Assembly (NCBI GenBank): GCA_018673255.1
Contig: JABHDC010000065.1
Span: 1 to 64,000, forward strand
Direction of reading: 5' to 3'
DNA from: Gemmatimonadota bacterium
GTDB lineage: Bacteria; Latescibacterota; UBA2968; UBA8231
DNA: 64,000 bases
The notes below the pieces were generated by a model. It ran no database searches, had not been told where the DNA came from, and saw nothing but the letters and a program-made list of their open reading frames with translations. A program made the translations under genes and the position numbers. Within the stretch, counting starts at the first letter, position 1, and every line of letters begins with the position of its first letter. Shown here piece by piece: positions 1 through 7,821 of the stretch.

Positions 1-624
1 CAGCGTTTGGGAACGGATCGTATCGATCTACTCTTCTTCCACTCACCATTCGGCCTGGAGGAGATCGAGGATGATGTCTGGGCCGCCCTCGACGGCTTGC
101 GCACGGCGGGAAAAGTGCGGGCCATCGGCCACTCGATCTCCAAATTCGAGGACACGGCGTCCATGGCCACCACCTGGGCGAAAGAGCGTCGTATCGATGT
201 CATTCAAGTTGTGTTGAGTCTGCTGAATCGGCAGACGCAGGGCCTGATCGACCAGTTGGCTCCGCTCGGGATCGGTGTTCTGGCGCGTGAATCTCTGGCG
301 AATGGATTCCTGTCCGGTACGGTCACAGCGGACACCGTCTTCCCAGAGGGAACCTTGAATGCCCGCTACAGCAGTGAAGAGGTGGCCTCCCGCGTTGCGC
401 AGGTTGAGCGTCTGGCGTTCCTCGTGGGAGGAGCCATTCAGACATTGCCACAGGCAGCCCTGCGATGGGTGTTGGATCAGGAGGGGGTGTCGTGTGTGCT
501 GACCGGGGCTCGAACGCCGGATGAAGTCAGCGATTGTGCAGCGGCAGCGCGCGCACCTGCTTACGAGGCCCAATATCTGGCCAGAGCGAGACAACTCCAC
601 GGCCAGGACTTCTCTGCCGCCTGA
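1..624 (+). CDS. Aldo/keto reductase, C-terminal part (5' end outside window)
   Basis: The reading frame is open through base 1 and begins QRLGTDRIDLLFFHSP, the strand-4 motif of aldo/keto reductases (rLgtdyiDl..lH). It continues through VRAIGHSISKF (the usual iGvSnf motif) and WVLDQEGVSCVLTGARTPDE, the cofactor-binding end of the barrel. Roughly the first third, including the catalytic Asp/Tyr/Lys, is missing because the window starts inside the gene. Members are NAD(P)H-dependent carbonyl reductases of the (beta/alpha)8 fold, soluble in the cytoplasm; the substrate cannot be told. The gene is convergent with the next one, 30 bases away. The family call is firm, the true start unknown. Confidence 0.88.
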   Translation, partial: QRLGTDRIDLLFFHSPFGLEEIEDDVWAALDGLRTAGKVRAIGHSISKFEDTASMATTWAKERRIDVIQVVLSLLNRQTQGLIDQLAPLGIGVLARESLANGFLSGTVTADTVFPEGTLNARYSSEEVASRVAQVERLAFLVGGAIQTLPQAALRWVLDQEGVSCVLTGARTPDEVSDCAAAARAPAYEAQYLARARQLHGQDFSAA

Positions 625-654
625 CGTCTCGCGCAAGACCAGCCACGTGACGGC

Positions 655-3630
655 TTACCAGCTGGGGCACAATCCCATCTGCGGATTGCGTTGCTGGCGA
701 CTCACGTCATTGATACGGATTCCCTTTTCGCCATAGTTGACGCAGGCGAAATTCTGCTTCCCAACACGGGAGTCGGAAAGATCCACGGTCTTGTGGAGGA
801 TCTCTTCCTTGGTGATGACGTTGATGACGATGCAATCGTAGAGGATCTCGATCAGTCGCCGGCGCTGAATCCGTCGTTCATTCGTCTGGTTTTCCTGCGA
901 ATACTGCTTGACGACGGTCTTCTGCTCCATGTAGTTGCGATTGAGGCTGGTCGGCAACGCTTCACACGCGACGATAGCCCAATCGAGTTCGGGTGTCTCG
1001 CCGACAAAAAATGCCTCGGTTCGATACTTGTTGATCAAGCCAGCCACATTGTCGAACAGTTGCGGATAGTTCCGCACCAGATTCAGCATGTTCGCCTGCA
1101 CCGCGGCGCCACCTTTGAAGAATCTCGGCAGGCGGGGGACCAGGGCGTATGGGTGTTCCATGGCCTTGTCGTTGGACAGTAGCTGCCGGATGCTCGGATC
1201 CCGGACCTTCTGTTGCCAGCGACGATCGAGCTTCTGTCGGTCTTCGGGCAAGACGGACATGCCCAGATACTGCTCGATGTCGTCGAGTGAGATCTGGTGC
1301 GTCAATCTGTCCAGATCGAGTTCGTCGGATTCGTCTTCGGGCTCTTCCTCGGCCTGAGGTTGCTGCTGCTGCTTGCGCACGCGCGTGCGCCGCTCTTCGG
1401 CGGCCTTCTTCATGCGCTCGGCACGTTCCTCCGGTGACAGGAATCGGCGCGTCTTGTCCTCGCCCTCCTCCTCGGCCTTGCCGCCCTTCTTCGACTTCTT
1501 CTTGAGACCGGTCTTTGCCTCCTTGTCGTCGGCGAGGGCCGATTCGTCCTCTGGGTCTCCAGCGGTGAGGCCAGACCTGGCTTTCTTCTTCCGGTTGTCC
1601 ACCCCCTTGGTGGGCGTGAAGCCGGGGGTCTCTTCGACCTCGTGTCCCTCGGTGGGCATGAAGCCGGGCGTCTCTTTGACGTCATGCCCCTTGGTGGGAG
1701 TGAAGCCAGCGGTCTCGCCCTCGTCGGCCTCGTCGCCCTCGGCCAGTGTGAAGCCGGGCGTCTCCTTGACGTCATGCCCCTTGGTGGGTGTGAAGCCAGC
1801 GGTCTCGCCTTCGCCACCCTCGTCGCCCTCGGCCAGTGTGAAGCCGGGCGTCTCTTTGACGTCATGCCCCTTGGTGGGTGTGAAGCCGGGTGTCTCTAGG
1901 CCCTCGCCGTCCTCGTCGCCCTCGGCCAGTGTGAAACCGGGCGTCTCTTTGACGTCATGCCCCTTGGTGGGCGTGAAGCCTGCGGTCTCGCCCTCGCTGT
2001 CCTCGTCGCCCTCAGTGGGTGTGAAACCGGGCGTCTCTCTGACGTCATGCCCCTTGGTGGGTGTGAAGCCAGCGGTCTCATCCTCGCCGTCCTCGTCGCC
2101 CTCGGCCAGTGTGAAGCCGGGTGTCTCTTTGACGTCATGCCCCTTGGTGGGTGTGAAGCCAGCGGTCTCGCCCTCGCCGTCCTCGTCGCCCTCGGCCAGT
2201 GTGAAGCCGGGCGTCTCTTTGACGTCATGCCCCTTGCTGGGTGTGAAGCCCGCAGTCTCGCCCTCGCCGTCCTCGTCGCCCTCGGCCAGTGTGAAGCCGG
2301 GTGTCTCTTCGACGTCATGCCCCTTGCTGGGTGTGAAACCCGCGGTCTCTTCGACCTCATGCCCCTCGGTGGGCGAGAAACCTGGGGTCTCTTCGACGTG
2401 ATGCCCCTTGGTGGGGGCAAAGCCCGCGGTCTCTTCGATCTCATGCCCCTCCGTGGGGGCAAAACCAGGGGTCTCTTCGACTTCGTGTCCCTCGGTGGGG
2501 GAGAAGCCGGGTTTTTCCTCGGCGGCCTCTTCGTCAGCACTTCGGCGAGTGTCGCCTTCGTTGCCGGAATAGATGTCCTGATCGAAGAGTACACCGGCAG
2601 ACTCATCCTCCTCGGAATCTTCGGCTCTCTTCTTCCCGTCTCGCTTTGGCCTGGCGCCCCTTTTCCTCCGGCTGCCATCCTCTTCGGCAGTGTCAGGATC
2701 GATTTCTGCAGACTCTGACTCGGCTGCTTCAGATTCCTCATCGAAGAGGCCGACCTCACCGGCTTCCTCGAACTCTTCGAGATCTTCGGAAAGGTCACCC
2801 TCTTCTGAGTGGTCACCGTCTACCGAGTTCTTGCCGTCCGATTCCTCAACGTCATCGATGTCCGTGGTAAGGTCATCCGTGTCGTCAGCCCCATGTTCGT
2901 CGTCAGCCCCATCATCGAAGAGGCCCTCACCATCCAGATCGCCAAGATCCTCGCCATTGTCGGTGAGGTCAGGGGTCTGGTCAGCGTCAGCCGTATCGAC
3001 AGCTGCATCGGCGGCATCTTCATCGACTGCCAGGTCAGCGACTTCGTCGTCGAAGAGACTTGCCGCGTCGGCCGAATCGACGTCGATGGCATCCGACTCC
3101 CCGTCGTCGTCCCTGTCCAGGTCTTCGATGCCCAGGTCTGTGGGCTCATCTGGGTCGGTCGCAGCGCCAAGCTCGCGGGTGGAATCCTTGTCAGTGACGT
3201 CCTCATCAAGGACATCCTCATCTGTGACATCTTCGCCATCGAGCAGGGCCGCGAAGTCCTCGTCCTCTACGGCTGTGTCGAAGTCCTCTGCCGTCTCCGC
3301 CTCGCTGGCGTGACCGTTGCCAGATTCCCGGTGACCGCCATCCTCGGCATCGGTCAGGTGTTCACCCGACTCCTCGTCGTCATCTTCGCGCTCGACATCC
3401 TCAACTTCGTAGCCTGCATTTTCGAGGAAGTCACCAACGGTGGTGGCCAGGATCTCACTCACGTAGGCGCGACTCACGAGGAGCGACTCGACAGTGCGAT
3501 CATCGAGTTCCTCTGCGCCAGCCTCTTCGACGTGCGCCATCAGCATGCTCACATAACGATCCATGAGGAAGCGCTTTTCCTCTTCCTGGATCGTCTTGCG
3601 AAGTTGCTCGACGCGTTCGGTTTCAGACAT
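655..3630 (-). CDS. Large acidic repeat protein of unknown function
   Basis: I do not recognise this 991-residue protein. Four parts are visible. Residues 1-80 look helical. Residues about 80-340 are very rich in Asp/Glu. Residues 372-676 are 21 tandem copies of an ET(P/A)GF-type repeat. A Lys/Arg-rich linker (about 677-770) leads to a C-terminal domain of about 220 residues that looks globular, with motifs such as YALVPRLPRFFKGG and LIEILYDCIVINVITKEEIL. There is no signal peptide or membrane segment, so it is probably cytoplasmic. It lies 12 bases downstream of the 332-residue gene at 3643 and surely shares its transcript. Both are divergent from the SH3/NurA/HAS/HerA operon. The reading frame stays intact through the repeats, which argues that it is a real expressed gene. 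Confidence 0.82.
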   Translation of the reverse strand: MSETERVEQLRKTIQEEEKRFLMDRYVSMLMAHVEEAGAEELDDRTVESLLVSRAYVSEILATTVGDFLENAGYEVEDVEREDDDEESGEHLTDAEDGGHRESGNGHASEAETAEDFDTAVEDEDFAALLDGEDVTDEDVLDEDVTDKDSTRELGAATDPDEPTDLGIEDLDRDDDGESDAIDVDSADAASLFDDEVADLAVDEDAADAAVDTADADQTPDLTDNGEDLGDLDGEGLFDDGADDEHGADDTDDLTTDIDDVEESDGKNSVDGDHSEEGDLSEDLEEFEEAGEVGLFDEESEAAESESAEIDPDTAEEDGSRRKRGARPKRDGKKRAEDSEEDESAGVLFDQDIYSGNEGDTRRSADEEAAEEKPGFSPTEGHEVEETPGFAPTEGHEIEETAGFAPTKGHHVEETPGFSPTEGHEVEETAGFTPSKGHDVEETPGFTLAEGDEDGEGETAGFTPSKGHDVKETPGFTLAEGDEDGEGETAGFTPTKGHDVKETPGFTLAEGDEDGEDETAGFTPTKGHDVRETPGFTPTEGDEDSEGETAGFTPTKGHDVKETPGFTLAEGDEDGEGLETPGFTPTKGHDVKETPGFTLAEGDEGGEGETAGFTPTKGHDVKETPGFTLAEGDEADEGETAGFTPTKGHDVKETPGFMPTEGHEVEETPGFTPTKGVDNRKKKARSGLTAGDPEDESALADDKEAKTGLKKKSKKGGKAEEEGEDKTRRFLSPEERAERMKKAAEERRTRVRKQQQQPQAEEEPEDESDELDLDRLTHQISLDDIEQYLGMSVLPEDRQKLDRRWQQKVRDPSIRQLLSNDKAMEHPYALVPRLPRFFKGGAAVQANMLNLVRNYPQLFDNVAGLINKYRTEAFFVGETPELDWAIVACEALPTSLNRNYMEQKTVVKQYSQENQTNERRIQRRRLIEILYDCIVINVITKEEILHKTVDLSDSRVGKQNFACVNYGEKGIRINDVSRQQRNPQMGLCPSW
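1603..2517 (-). repeat. 21-unit coding tandem repeat (14-17 codons per unit)
   Basis: Residues 372-676 of the protein above consist of 21 units. Two versions mostly alternate: ETAGFTPTKGHDVK (14 residues) and ETPGFTLAEGDEDGEG (16 residues), giving a 90-bp higher-order period. The first five units are the more diverged 14-residue form, and unit 14 carries one extra Leu. Every unit keeps the Gly-Phe pair and a second Gly six residues after the first, and most have a Thr-Pro or Ser-Pro step. The near identity of the 90-bp blocks suggests recent expansion by unequal crossing over or slippage, always in whole codons. Confidence 0.95.
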
Positions 3631-3642
3631 GAGGAGCCCTGC

Positions 3643-4641
3643 TCAACTCTCGTGGAAGACGAGGCTCGGGTAGACTCCGGGCCAGAGGCGCCGCTTGGCC
3701 TTCCAGTGGGGGATACCCACTTTCCCGTGGATCGTGACCTTGTGAACCTTCTGCACAGCGAAGACCAGTCGCTGAGGTCCCTTGCGCCGCACACGGTATT
3801 TGGTCGTCGTCAGAGAGTTCACGGTGCGGGCGAAGAGGTTTTCCTCAAGAGCTTCACCAACGACGATCCGGTCGTAGAGGTCTTCGACCAGGCTCTTTTG
3901 CAGTCCGCATTCCTCCGGTAGATCCCAGTCCCGGGCATAACCGGCCAGTTTCCGTTCGGGCCGCCGGAGCGTGCAGTTCATGTGCTCTATATCGCACAGC
4001 ACCCAGTAGGGTGACTTCATCGGCTCACGGTAAAAATCGTGGGCCTCAAACCAGTTTGGTTTCTTGCGCTTCTTATAGAAATAGGTCCCGAATGCATCCC
4101 GCAGGCTCTCGACACTGACCGGGACTGCTTCACCGTCAAGGACCAGTTCAGGTGCTCGGAAGAGGAGAACCGTGTTGGCAAACAGTTTCTGCAGGGCGGG
4201 AATATCGTTGCGCTCCACGGCCTCAATCGTACGAGGCAACAGCAGGAGATCCTTGATAAAGCGGTCGAAGGCTTCCTGGTATTCGGCGAAGGTCTCCGGC
4301 GCCAGGTTCAGGCCGAGGATATCTTCGTGGCGCTCGAGGGGGATATAGCGCTCCATAAAGATCCAGCGTGCCTGATCACCGGGTGGCAGGGTTTCCAGGC
4401 GGGGGATCGGCCCCTTGGGCGGGCGTGGTTTCTTGCTCTTCTTACGCTTGCGCTTACCGGAGGATTCCAGGCCTGCGCCGAGTGAGGCAAGCTCGTCCAC
4501 ATACACCTTGACGTGCCCGGCCAGTTCAAAGGCCAACTCGGGGTCGGTGACCTGCTCCTCGACATCGTTCTCGAGGTTCAGGATCGCCTGGACGAGAGCT
4601 TCACGGTCCATGATGACAGAGGCGTCGGCGGCGATGGACAT
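3643..4641 (-). CDS. Conserved-looking hypothetical protein, partner of the repeat protein
   Basis: This 332-residue protein is not recognised. It has a helical N-terminus (about residues 12-55), a short Lys/Arg-rich stretch (KRKRKKSKKPRPPK, near residue 63), then a globular-looking body rich in Trp, Tyr and Arg that ends in a basic segment. No signal peptide, membrane helix or known catalytic motif is visible. It is the first gene of a two-gene minus-strand unit with the repeat protein 12 bases downstream. The start at 4641 is uncertain: no good ribosome-binding site precedes it, and an in-frame ATG at 4611 (MDREALV) is an alternative. Its position head-to-head with a nurA/herA operon hints at, but does not prove, a role in DNA metabolism. 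Confidence 0.75.
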   Translation of the reverse strand: MSIAADASVIMDREALVQAILNLENDVEEQVTDPELAFELAGHVKVYVDELASLGAGLESSGKRKRKKSKKPRPPKGPIPRLETLPPGDQARWIFMERYIPLERHEDILGLNLAPETFAEYQEAFDRFIKDLLLLPRTIEAVERNDIPALQKLFANTVLLFRAPELVLDGEAVPVSVESLRDAFGTYFYKKRKKPNWFEAHDFYREPMKSPYWVLCDIEHMNCTLRRPERKLAGYARDWDLPEECGLQKSLVEDLYDRIVVGEALEENLFARTVNSLTTTKYRVRRKGPQRLVFAVQKVHKVTIHGKVGIPHWKAKRRLWPGVYPSLVFHES

Positions 4642-5056
4642 CGGCGTTCAGGAGGAAGATGGTCGGTTCCGGGTAAGTCACTAAAGATAAGAGGTTTACG
4701 CCGCGATAGACAAACCCGTGAACTGCGAGGATCGCGGTGCTGCCCCCATCGGTTGTTATCGGCACGAAATCCTCATCCATCACTTTTGGCTCCAGTCTGT
4801 CCTACCCGTCACAACTGCCGCTGATCATGTTCGGTCGAGGTTATCCAGGGCCAGACTCTGCCCTGCATCCTGTCCCTCTGAGCGAGGTGTGCATGACTGG
4901 TTGACAGGGTTTCATGGCCCGGGTAGCTTGGCCAGACCTGACCCTGCAGCAGGTTTTTCGGCAGGTATCTCTAGGAGTGTCGGGCCCTCCAAACCCTCCC
5001 ACATTGAATGTCGATCTCACCGCCATTGCTCAATCGGGCGATGGGGCGGTGTCACA
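4642..5056. other. Divergent intergenic region, about 415 bases
   Basis: This gap separates the minus-strand pair of unknown genes from the plus-strand SH3/nurA/HAS/herA operon. No convincing gene was seen; the open frames that cross it lack family signals and ribosome-binding sites. It holds a plausible plus-strand promoter near 4901-4929. Just before the start at 5057 there is an imperfect inverted repeat, with arms at 5018-5029 and 5038-5051, whose 3' arm contains the G-rich stretch that would serve as the ribosome-binding site. The minus-strand promoter could not be located with confidence. Confidence 0.6.
4901..4929 (+). promoter_or_regulatory. Possible sigma70-type promoter for the nurA-herA operon
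   Basis: A perfect TTGACA at 4901-4906 is followed after 17 bases by TAGCTT (4924-4929), a weak -10 match (T, A and final T). It points at the gene starting at 5057, with a leader of about 120 bases. The -35 and spacing are good but the -10 is poor. Confidence 0.35.
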
Positions 5057-5821
5057 ATGGACGAAATGACTATGAAACGTGCGCAAAACCCGGCTCGCCA
5101 CTCTGTCTCGGCGCAGTGGTTGTGGCTGGCAGTGGTGCTGGCCGTCGTCATCCTTTCGTCACAGCAACTGCGGGCTCGACGTGTCTATGAGGTGGCCAAA
5201 CCGACGGAGAATATCCGCTCAACCCCCGAGGGACTACGTCTCGGGGTGCTGGAAAAGGGCACTCAGATCGACGAGGTCGGTCGAGACGGACAGTGGGTGA
5301 AGTTCGAGATGGTTGCCTGGATCTGGGGCCCCTCTCTCGAGGGATTTGAGGAGGATTCTCCTGGTATTGACGCCCCTGAGCGCGCCTCGAATGCAGCAAC
5401 TGAGGCAGCCGGTGTCGAGAAGCGGGCCGCCGGCGGTGCCAGACAACCTCGGCAGGCACTGAATGTCCATCTGAACGAGGTGCGGGATCTGGTCGATGAG
5501 GACTTCGGGCGATTCTACGGATTGGGCCTCAATCCAGAATCCGGGTCTGTCACACTGCGATTCCGCGTGCCCGATATTGGCGAGCGAACGCTGTGGCAGC
5601 GTCAGATGCGCGCTCAGGCCCGCATCGATAGCATCCTCGCCACTGACGTCGACTACACTCAGGTTCGTATCGAGACCAATCGGCCCGACGGCACCGGATC
5701 GGTTGGTCAATACGTTGCTGTTGCCGATACGGCCATGATCCGACGGATCGGGGCACTGAATCTGGATACCTGGCTCGAGTCCGCGCGAAGATCGGATGAT
5801 GGTGGCGAAACCTGGAAATAG
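5057..5821 (+). CDS. Membrane-anchored SH3-like domain protein
   Basis: A 254-residue protein. Its single hydrophobic segment (about residues 20-34, LWLAVVLAVVILSS) would anchor it in the membrane with the rest outside, or act as a signal peptide. Residues about 40-90 read like a bacterial SH3 domain (ENIRSTPEGLRLGVLEKGTQ...WVKFEMVAWIW), the fold that often binds cell-wall peptides. The C-terminal 150 residues are not recognised. The start at 5057 puts the hydrophobic segment near the N-terminus and has a GGGGCGG stretch upstream; an upstream extension to 4718 has neither. It lies 6 bases before nurA and so is probably co-transcribed, although an envelope protein is an odd partner for a DNA nuclease. 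Confidence 0.75.
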   Translation: MDEMTMKRAQNPARHSVSAQWLWLAVVLAVVILSSQQLRARRVYEVAKPTENIRSTPEGLRLGVLEKGTQIDEVGRDGQWVKFEMVAWIWGPSLEGFEEDSPGIDAPERASNAATEAAGVEKRAAGGARQPRQALNVHLNEVRDLVDEDFGRFYGLGLNPESGSVTLRFRVPDIGERTLWQRQMRAQARIDSILATDVDYTQVRIETNRPDGTGSVGQYVAVADTAMIRRIGALNLDTWLESARRSDDGGETWK

Positions 5822-5827
5822 GCACCT

Positions 5828-7051
5828 GTGCTGGATCTGACAGCAGTCAAGACGCAGGTCGACGTCATGGTCGAGGCGCAGGCTGATGCCCCGGCGCTCT
5901 TCGAGCAGCGGTTGCATAGTGCGGTGGATCTGCTGACCACTTGGGGAGGAGACGACCACTGGCACCAACTGCGGAGCCGAGTCGAGGCGGCGCACACGTC
6001 CTGGCTTCTGGCGGACATTTTCGGGCCCTTCGCCGCAGGCGTGTCCTGCCCGGCCCGCCCGGATCGTCTGACCGTGGCTGCCACGGACGGGTCACAGATC
6101 TTCCCCGATCGCCACGAGATCTCGCCCTGCTATCTGCTCAACATCGGCTATGTGTTGCTGCACTACGGTACCGGCGAGAGGGCCCTGCTGAGCAGCAGGC
6201 CTCAATTGTATTGGCGCGACGAAGATCTGTATCAGGAGTGGGGTGGCCGGCGCAGTGGCATCAGCCGGGATATCGTTGGATTCCGCCGATCTCTGCTCGA
6301 GTTGACGGAGCTGGCGGAACTGGCCGCCGCGTCCCAGGCTGAAGGGCATCCGACGGTGGCCCTGACGGATGGCACCCTGATCATGTGGTCTCTGGAGGGG
6401 CGCCCCGCCGATTTCCGCGATGAGTGTCTGTCCAGTGTCCGCCATGTGTGTGAGCTGTTGGCGGAACGTCGGGTTCCTCTGGCAGGATACATCTCCCGAC
6501 CAGGGAGCAGCGACGTCGTCAACGCCCTGAGGTTGGCCATGTGTCCCATGGAGATCACCGACTGCAATCGGTGCCCGGGGCTGGCGGCCCCACCGGAGTC
6601 ATTCGATCCCGCCTCAGAAACGCCGCTCCACCGGAATTCGCCCTGTGATCCACTGGAAGGGATCACGGATGCGGTCCTGATGCGTCGCGTGCTGCAACCC
6701 GGTCAGCGTTCTGCCATTTTCGGCAGTCGCTCACGGGTCCTCGACGACTACGGCGGGCATCGCATCCACTTCTTCTACGTGCACGTAGGTAAGGAAGTCG
6801 CTCGTATCGAGATTCCATCCTACGTGGCCAGTAATCCAGATCTTCTCGACCGCGTGCATGCCTGTGTCGTGGATCAGGCCCGGAAGGGAATGGGATATCC
6901 CGTCAGTCTCGCCGAAGCCCACGAACATGCCGTCGTACGGGGGGCGGACCGCGAAGCCTTCTACCGCTACCTGGAAGAGATGTTCGTCCGCCATGACATC
7001 CATGCGCGTGCATCCCTGAAGGGGCTGCGCAAGCGCTCTGCCGCCATATGA
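5828..7051 (+). CDS. nurA: NurA-family 5'-3' nuclease
   Basis: A 407-residue protein with the NurA-domain hallmarks. ATDGSQIFPDRHE places the first catalytic Asp at about residue 87. A second Asp sits in ALTDGTLIMWSLEG (about residue 181), and GYISRPGSSDVVNALRL matches the conserved tyrosine/serine segment downstream. In archaea NurA is a Mn-dependent exo/endonuclease that works with the HerA hexameric translocase, alongside Mre11-Rad50, to resect double-strand breaks. It starts with GTG. The stop overlaps the ATG of the HAS-barrel gene (ATGA), and herA follows, so nuclease and translocase are made together as expected for the complex. The family call is strong; a role in repair rather than defence is inferred. 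Confidence 0.9.
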   Translation: MLDLTAVKTQVDVMVEAQADAPALFEQRLHSAVDLLTTWGGDDHWHQLRSRVEAAHTSWLLADIFGPFAAGVSCPARPDRLTVAATDGSQIFPDRHEISPCYLLNIGYVLLHYGTGERALLSSRPQLYWRDEDLYQEWGGRRSGISRDIVGFRRSLLELTELAELAAASQAEGHPTVALTDGTLIMWSLEGRPADFRDECLSSVRHVCELLAERRVPLAGYISRPGSSDVVNALRLAMCPMEITDCNRCPGLAAPPESFDPASETPLHRNSPCDPLEGITDAVLMRRVLQPGQRSAIFGSRSRVLDDYGGHRIHFFYVHVGKEVARIEIPSYVASNPDLLDRVHACVVDQARKGMGYPVSLAEAHEHAVVRGADREAFYRYLEEMFVRHDIHARASLKGLRKRSAAI

Positions 7052-7821
7052 AGAATGCACAGGAGGAGATGAAGTCGATGAGCCAGCCGTTGGGCACCCG
7101 ATCTCTCGACAGCTTCCGCGATCCCCTGCGGCGCGCGCCTGCCGACGTAACGGGTTCGGGCGCAGCCGATGCTCAAGGTGAAGCCGGGCCGCAAGAGAAC
7201 CAGCCGCCAGCAGGGGGAGGCCTGCACGTGGGCGAGGTGATCGAGAGCAGCACGGCCCAACTGGTGGCTGAATCGGTGCAACTCAATGGGGCGCCGGGTT
7301 TTGGGCAGTTCGTGCGAATCGACAGTGTGCCCCAACCGATTCTCGGCGTTGTCCACAACACGCGAACCCAGTCGCTGGAGGCCAACCGGCGCCCGAGTGC
7401 CTACGGAAAGTCCGAAGAGGAACTCCGGCTCGAGCAACCGCAGATCTTTGAGTTGCTGCGGACGCATTTCGACGTCTTTGTGCTGGGCTACTTCGATGGG
7501 GATCGGCCCGTATTGGTCTATCCGCCGCAGCCTGCCCGGATCCACAGTTTTGTCCACGAATGTGATGCCGCCCAGATTCGGTCGATCACCGACAGTGACC
7601 AGTTCATGCGAAGTCTGCTCCATGCACCCGGGTTGCCCACAGACGAGTTGCTGTTGGCGACACTGTGTCGAGCCCTGGATTCCCGTGATACACTGATGCA
7701 ACAGCCCTATCTGCTGCGCATCGGCAAGGAGTTATCTCGATTGTTGCGCGATGACTACGATCGACTCAGTTCGATCGTGCGTCGGTTGAAGGGGCTGATG
7801 AATCCGCAGGTGACGCGATGA
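7048..7821 (+). CDS. Stand-alone HAS-barrel protein between NurA and HerA
   Basis: A 257-residue protein. The first 60 residues are low-complexity and Gly/Ala/Pro rich. Residues about 60-100 (LHVGEVIESSTAQLVAESVQL, then GAPGFGQFVRID) read like the HAS-barrel, the small beta-barrel that caps HerA-type ATPases and mediates NurA contact. The rest is a helical domain with no known motif. No Walker motifs are present, so it is not itself an ATPase. It overlaps nurA upstream and herA downstream by four bases each, so translation is probably coupled. It may be an adaptor or extra cap subunit. The domain call rests on the beta-barrel pattern and context. Confidence 0.72.
   Translation: MKNAQEEMKSMSQPLGTRSLDSFRDPLRRAPADVTGSGAADAQGEAGPQENQPPAGGGLHVGEVIESSTAQLVAESVQLNGAPGFGQFVRIDSVPQPILGVVHNTRTQSLEANRRPSAYGKSEEELRLEQPQIFELLRTHFDVFVLGYFDGDRPVLVYPPQPARIHSFVHECDAAQIRSITDSDQFMRSLLHAPGLPTDELLLATLCRALDSRDTLMQQPYLLRIGKELSRLLRDDYDRLSSIVRRLKGLMNPQVTR

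Noticed and set aside
1373..2718. Long open frames opposite the repeat region (1373-2401 +, 1957-2718 +, 1896-2816 -)
   Set aside because: They are produced by the repetitive, GC-rich coding sequence of the minus-strand repeat protein; their translations are low-complexity shadows without ribosome-binding sites.
2809..3921. Plus-strand open frame of 370 codons (2809-3921)
   Set aside because: It runs antisense across the acidic coding region and the junction of the two minus-strand genes. Asp/Glu codons on one strand read as Val/Ile/Leu codons on the other, which explains its hydrophobic look.
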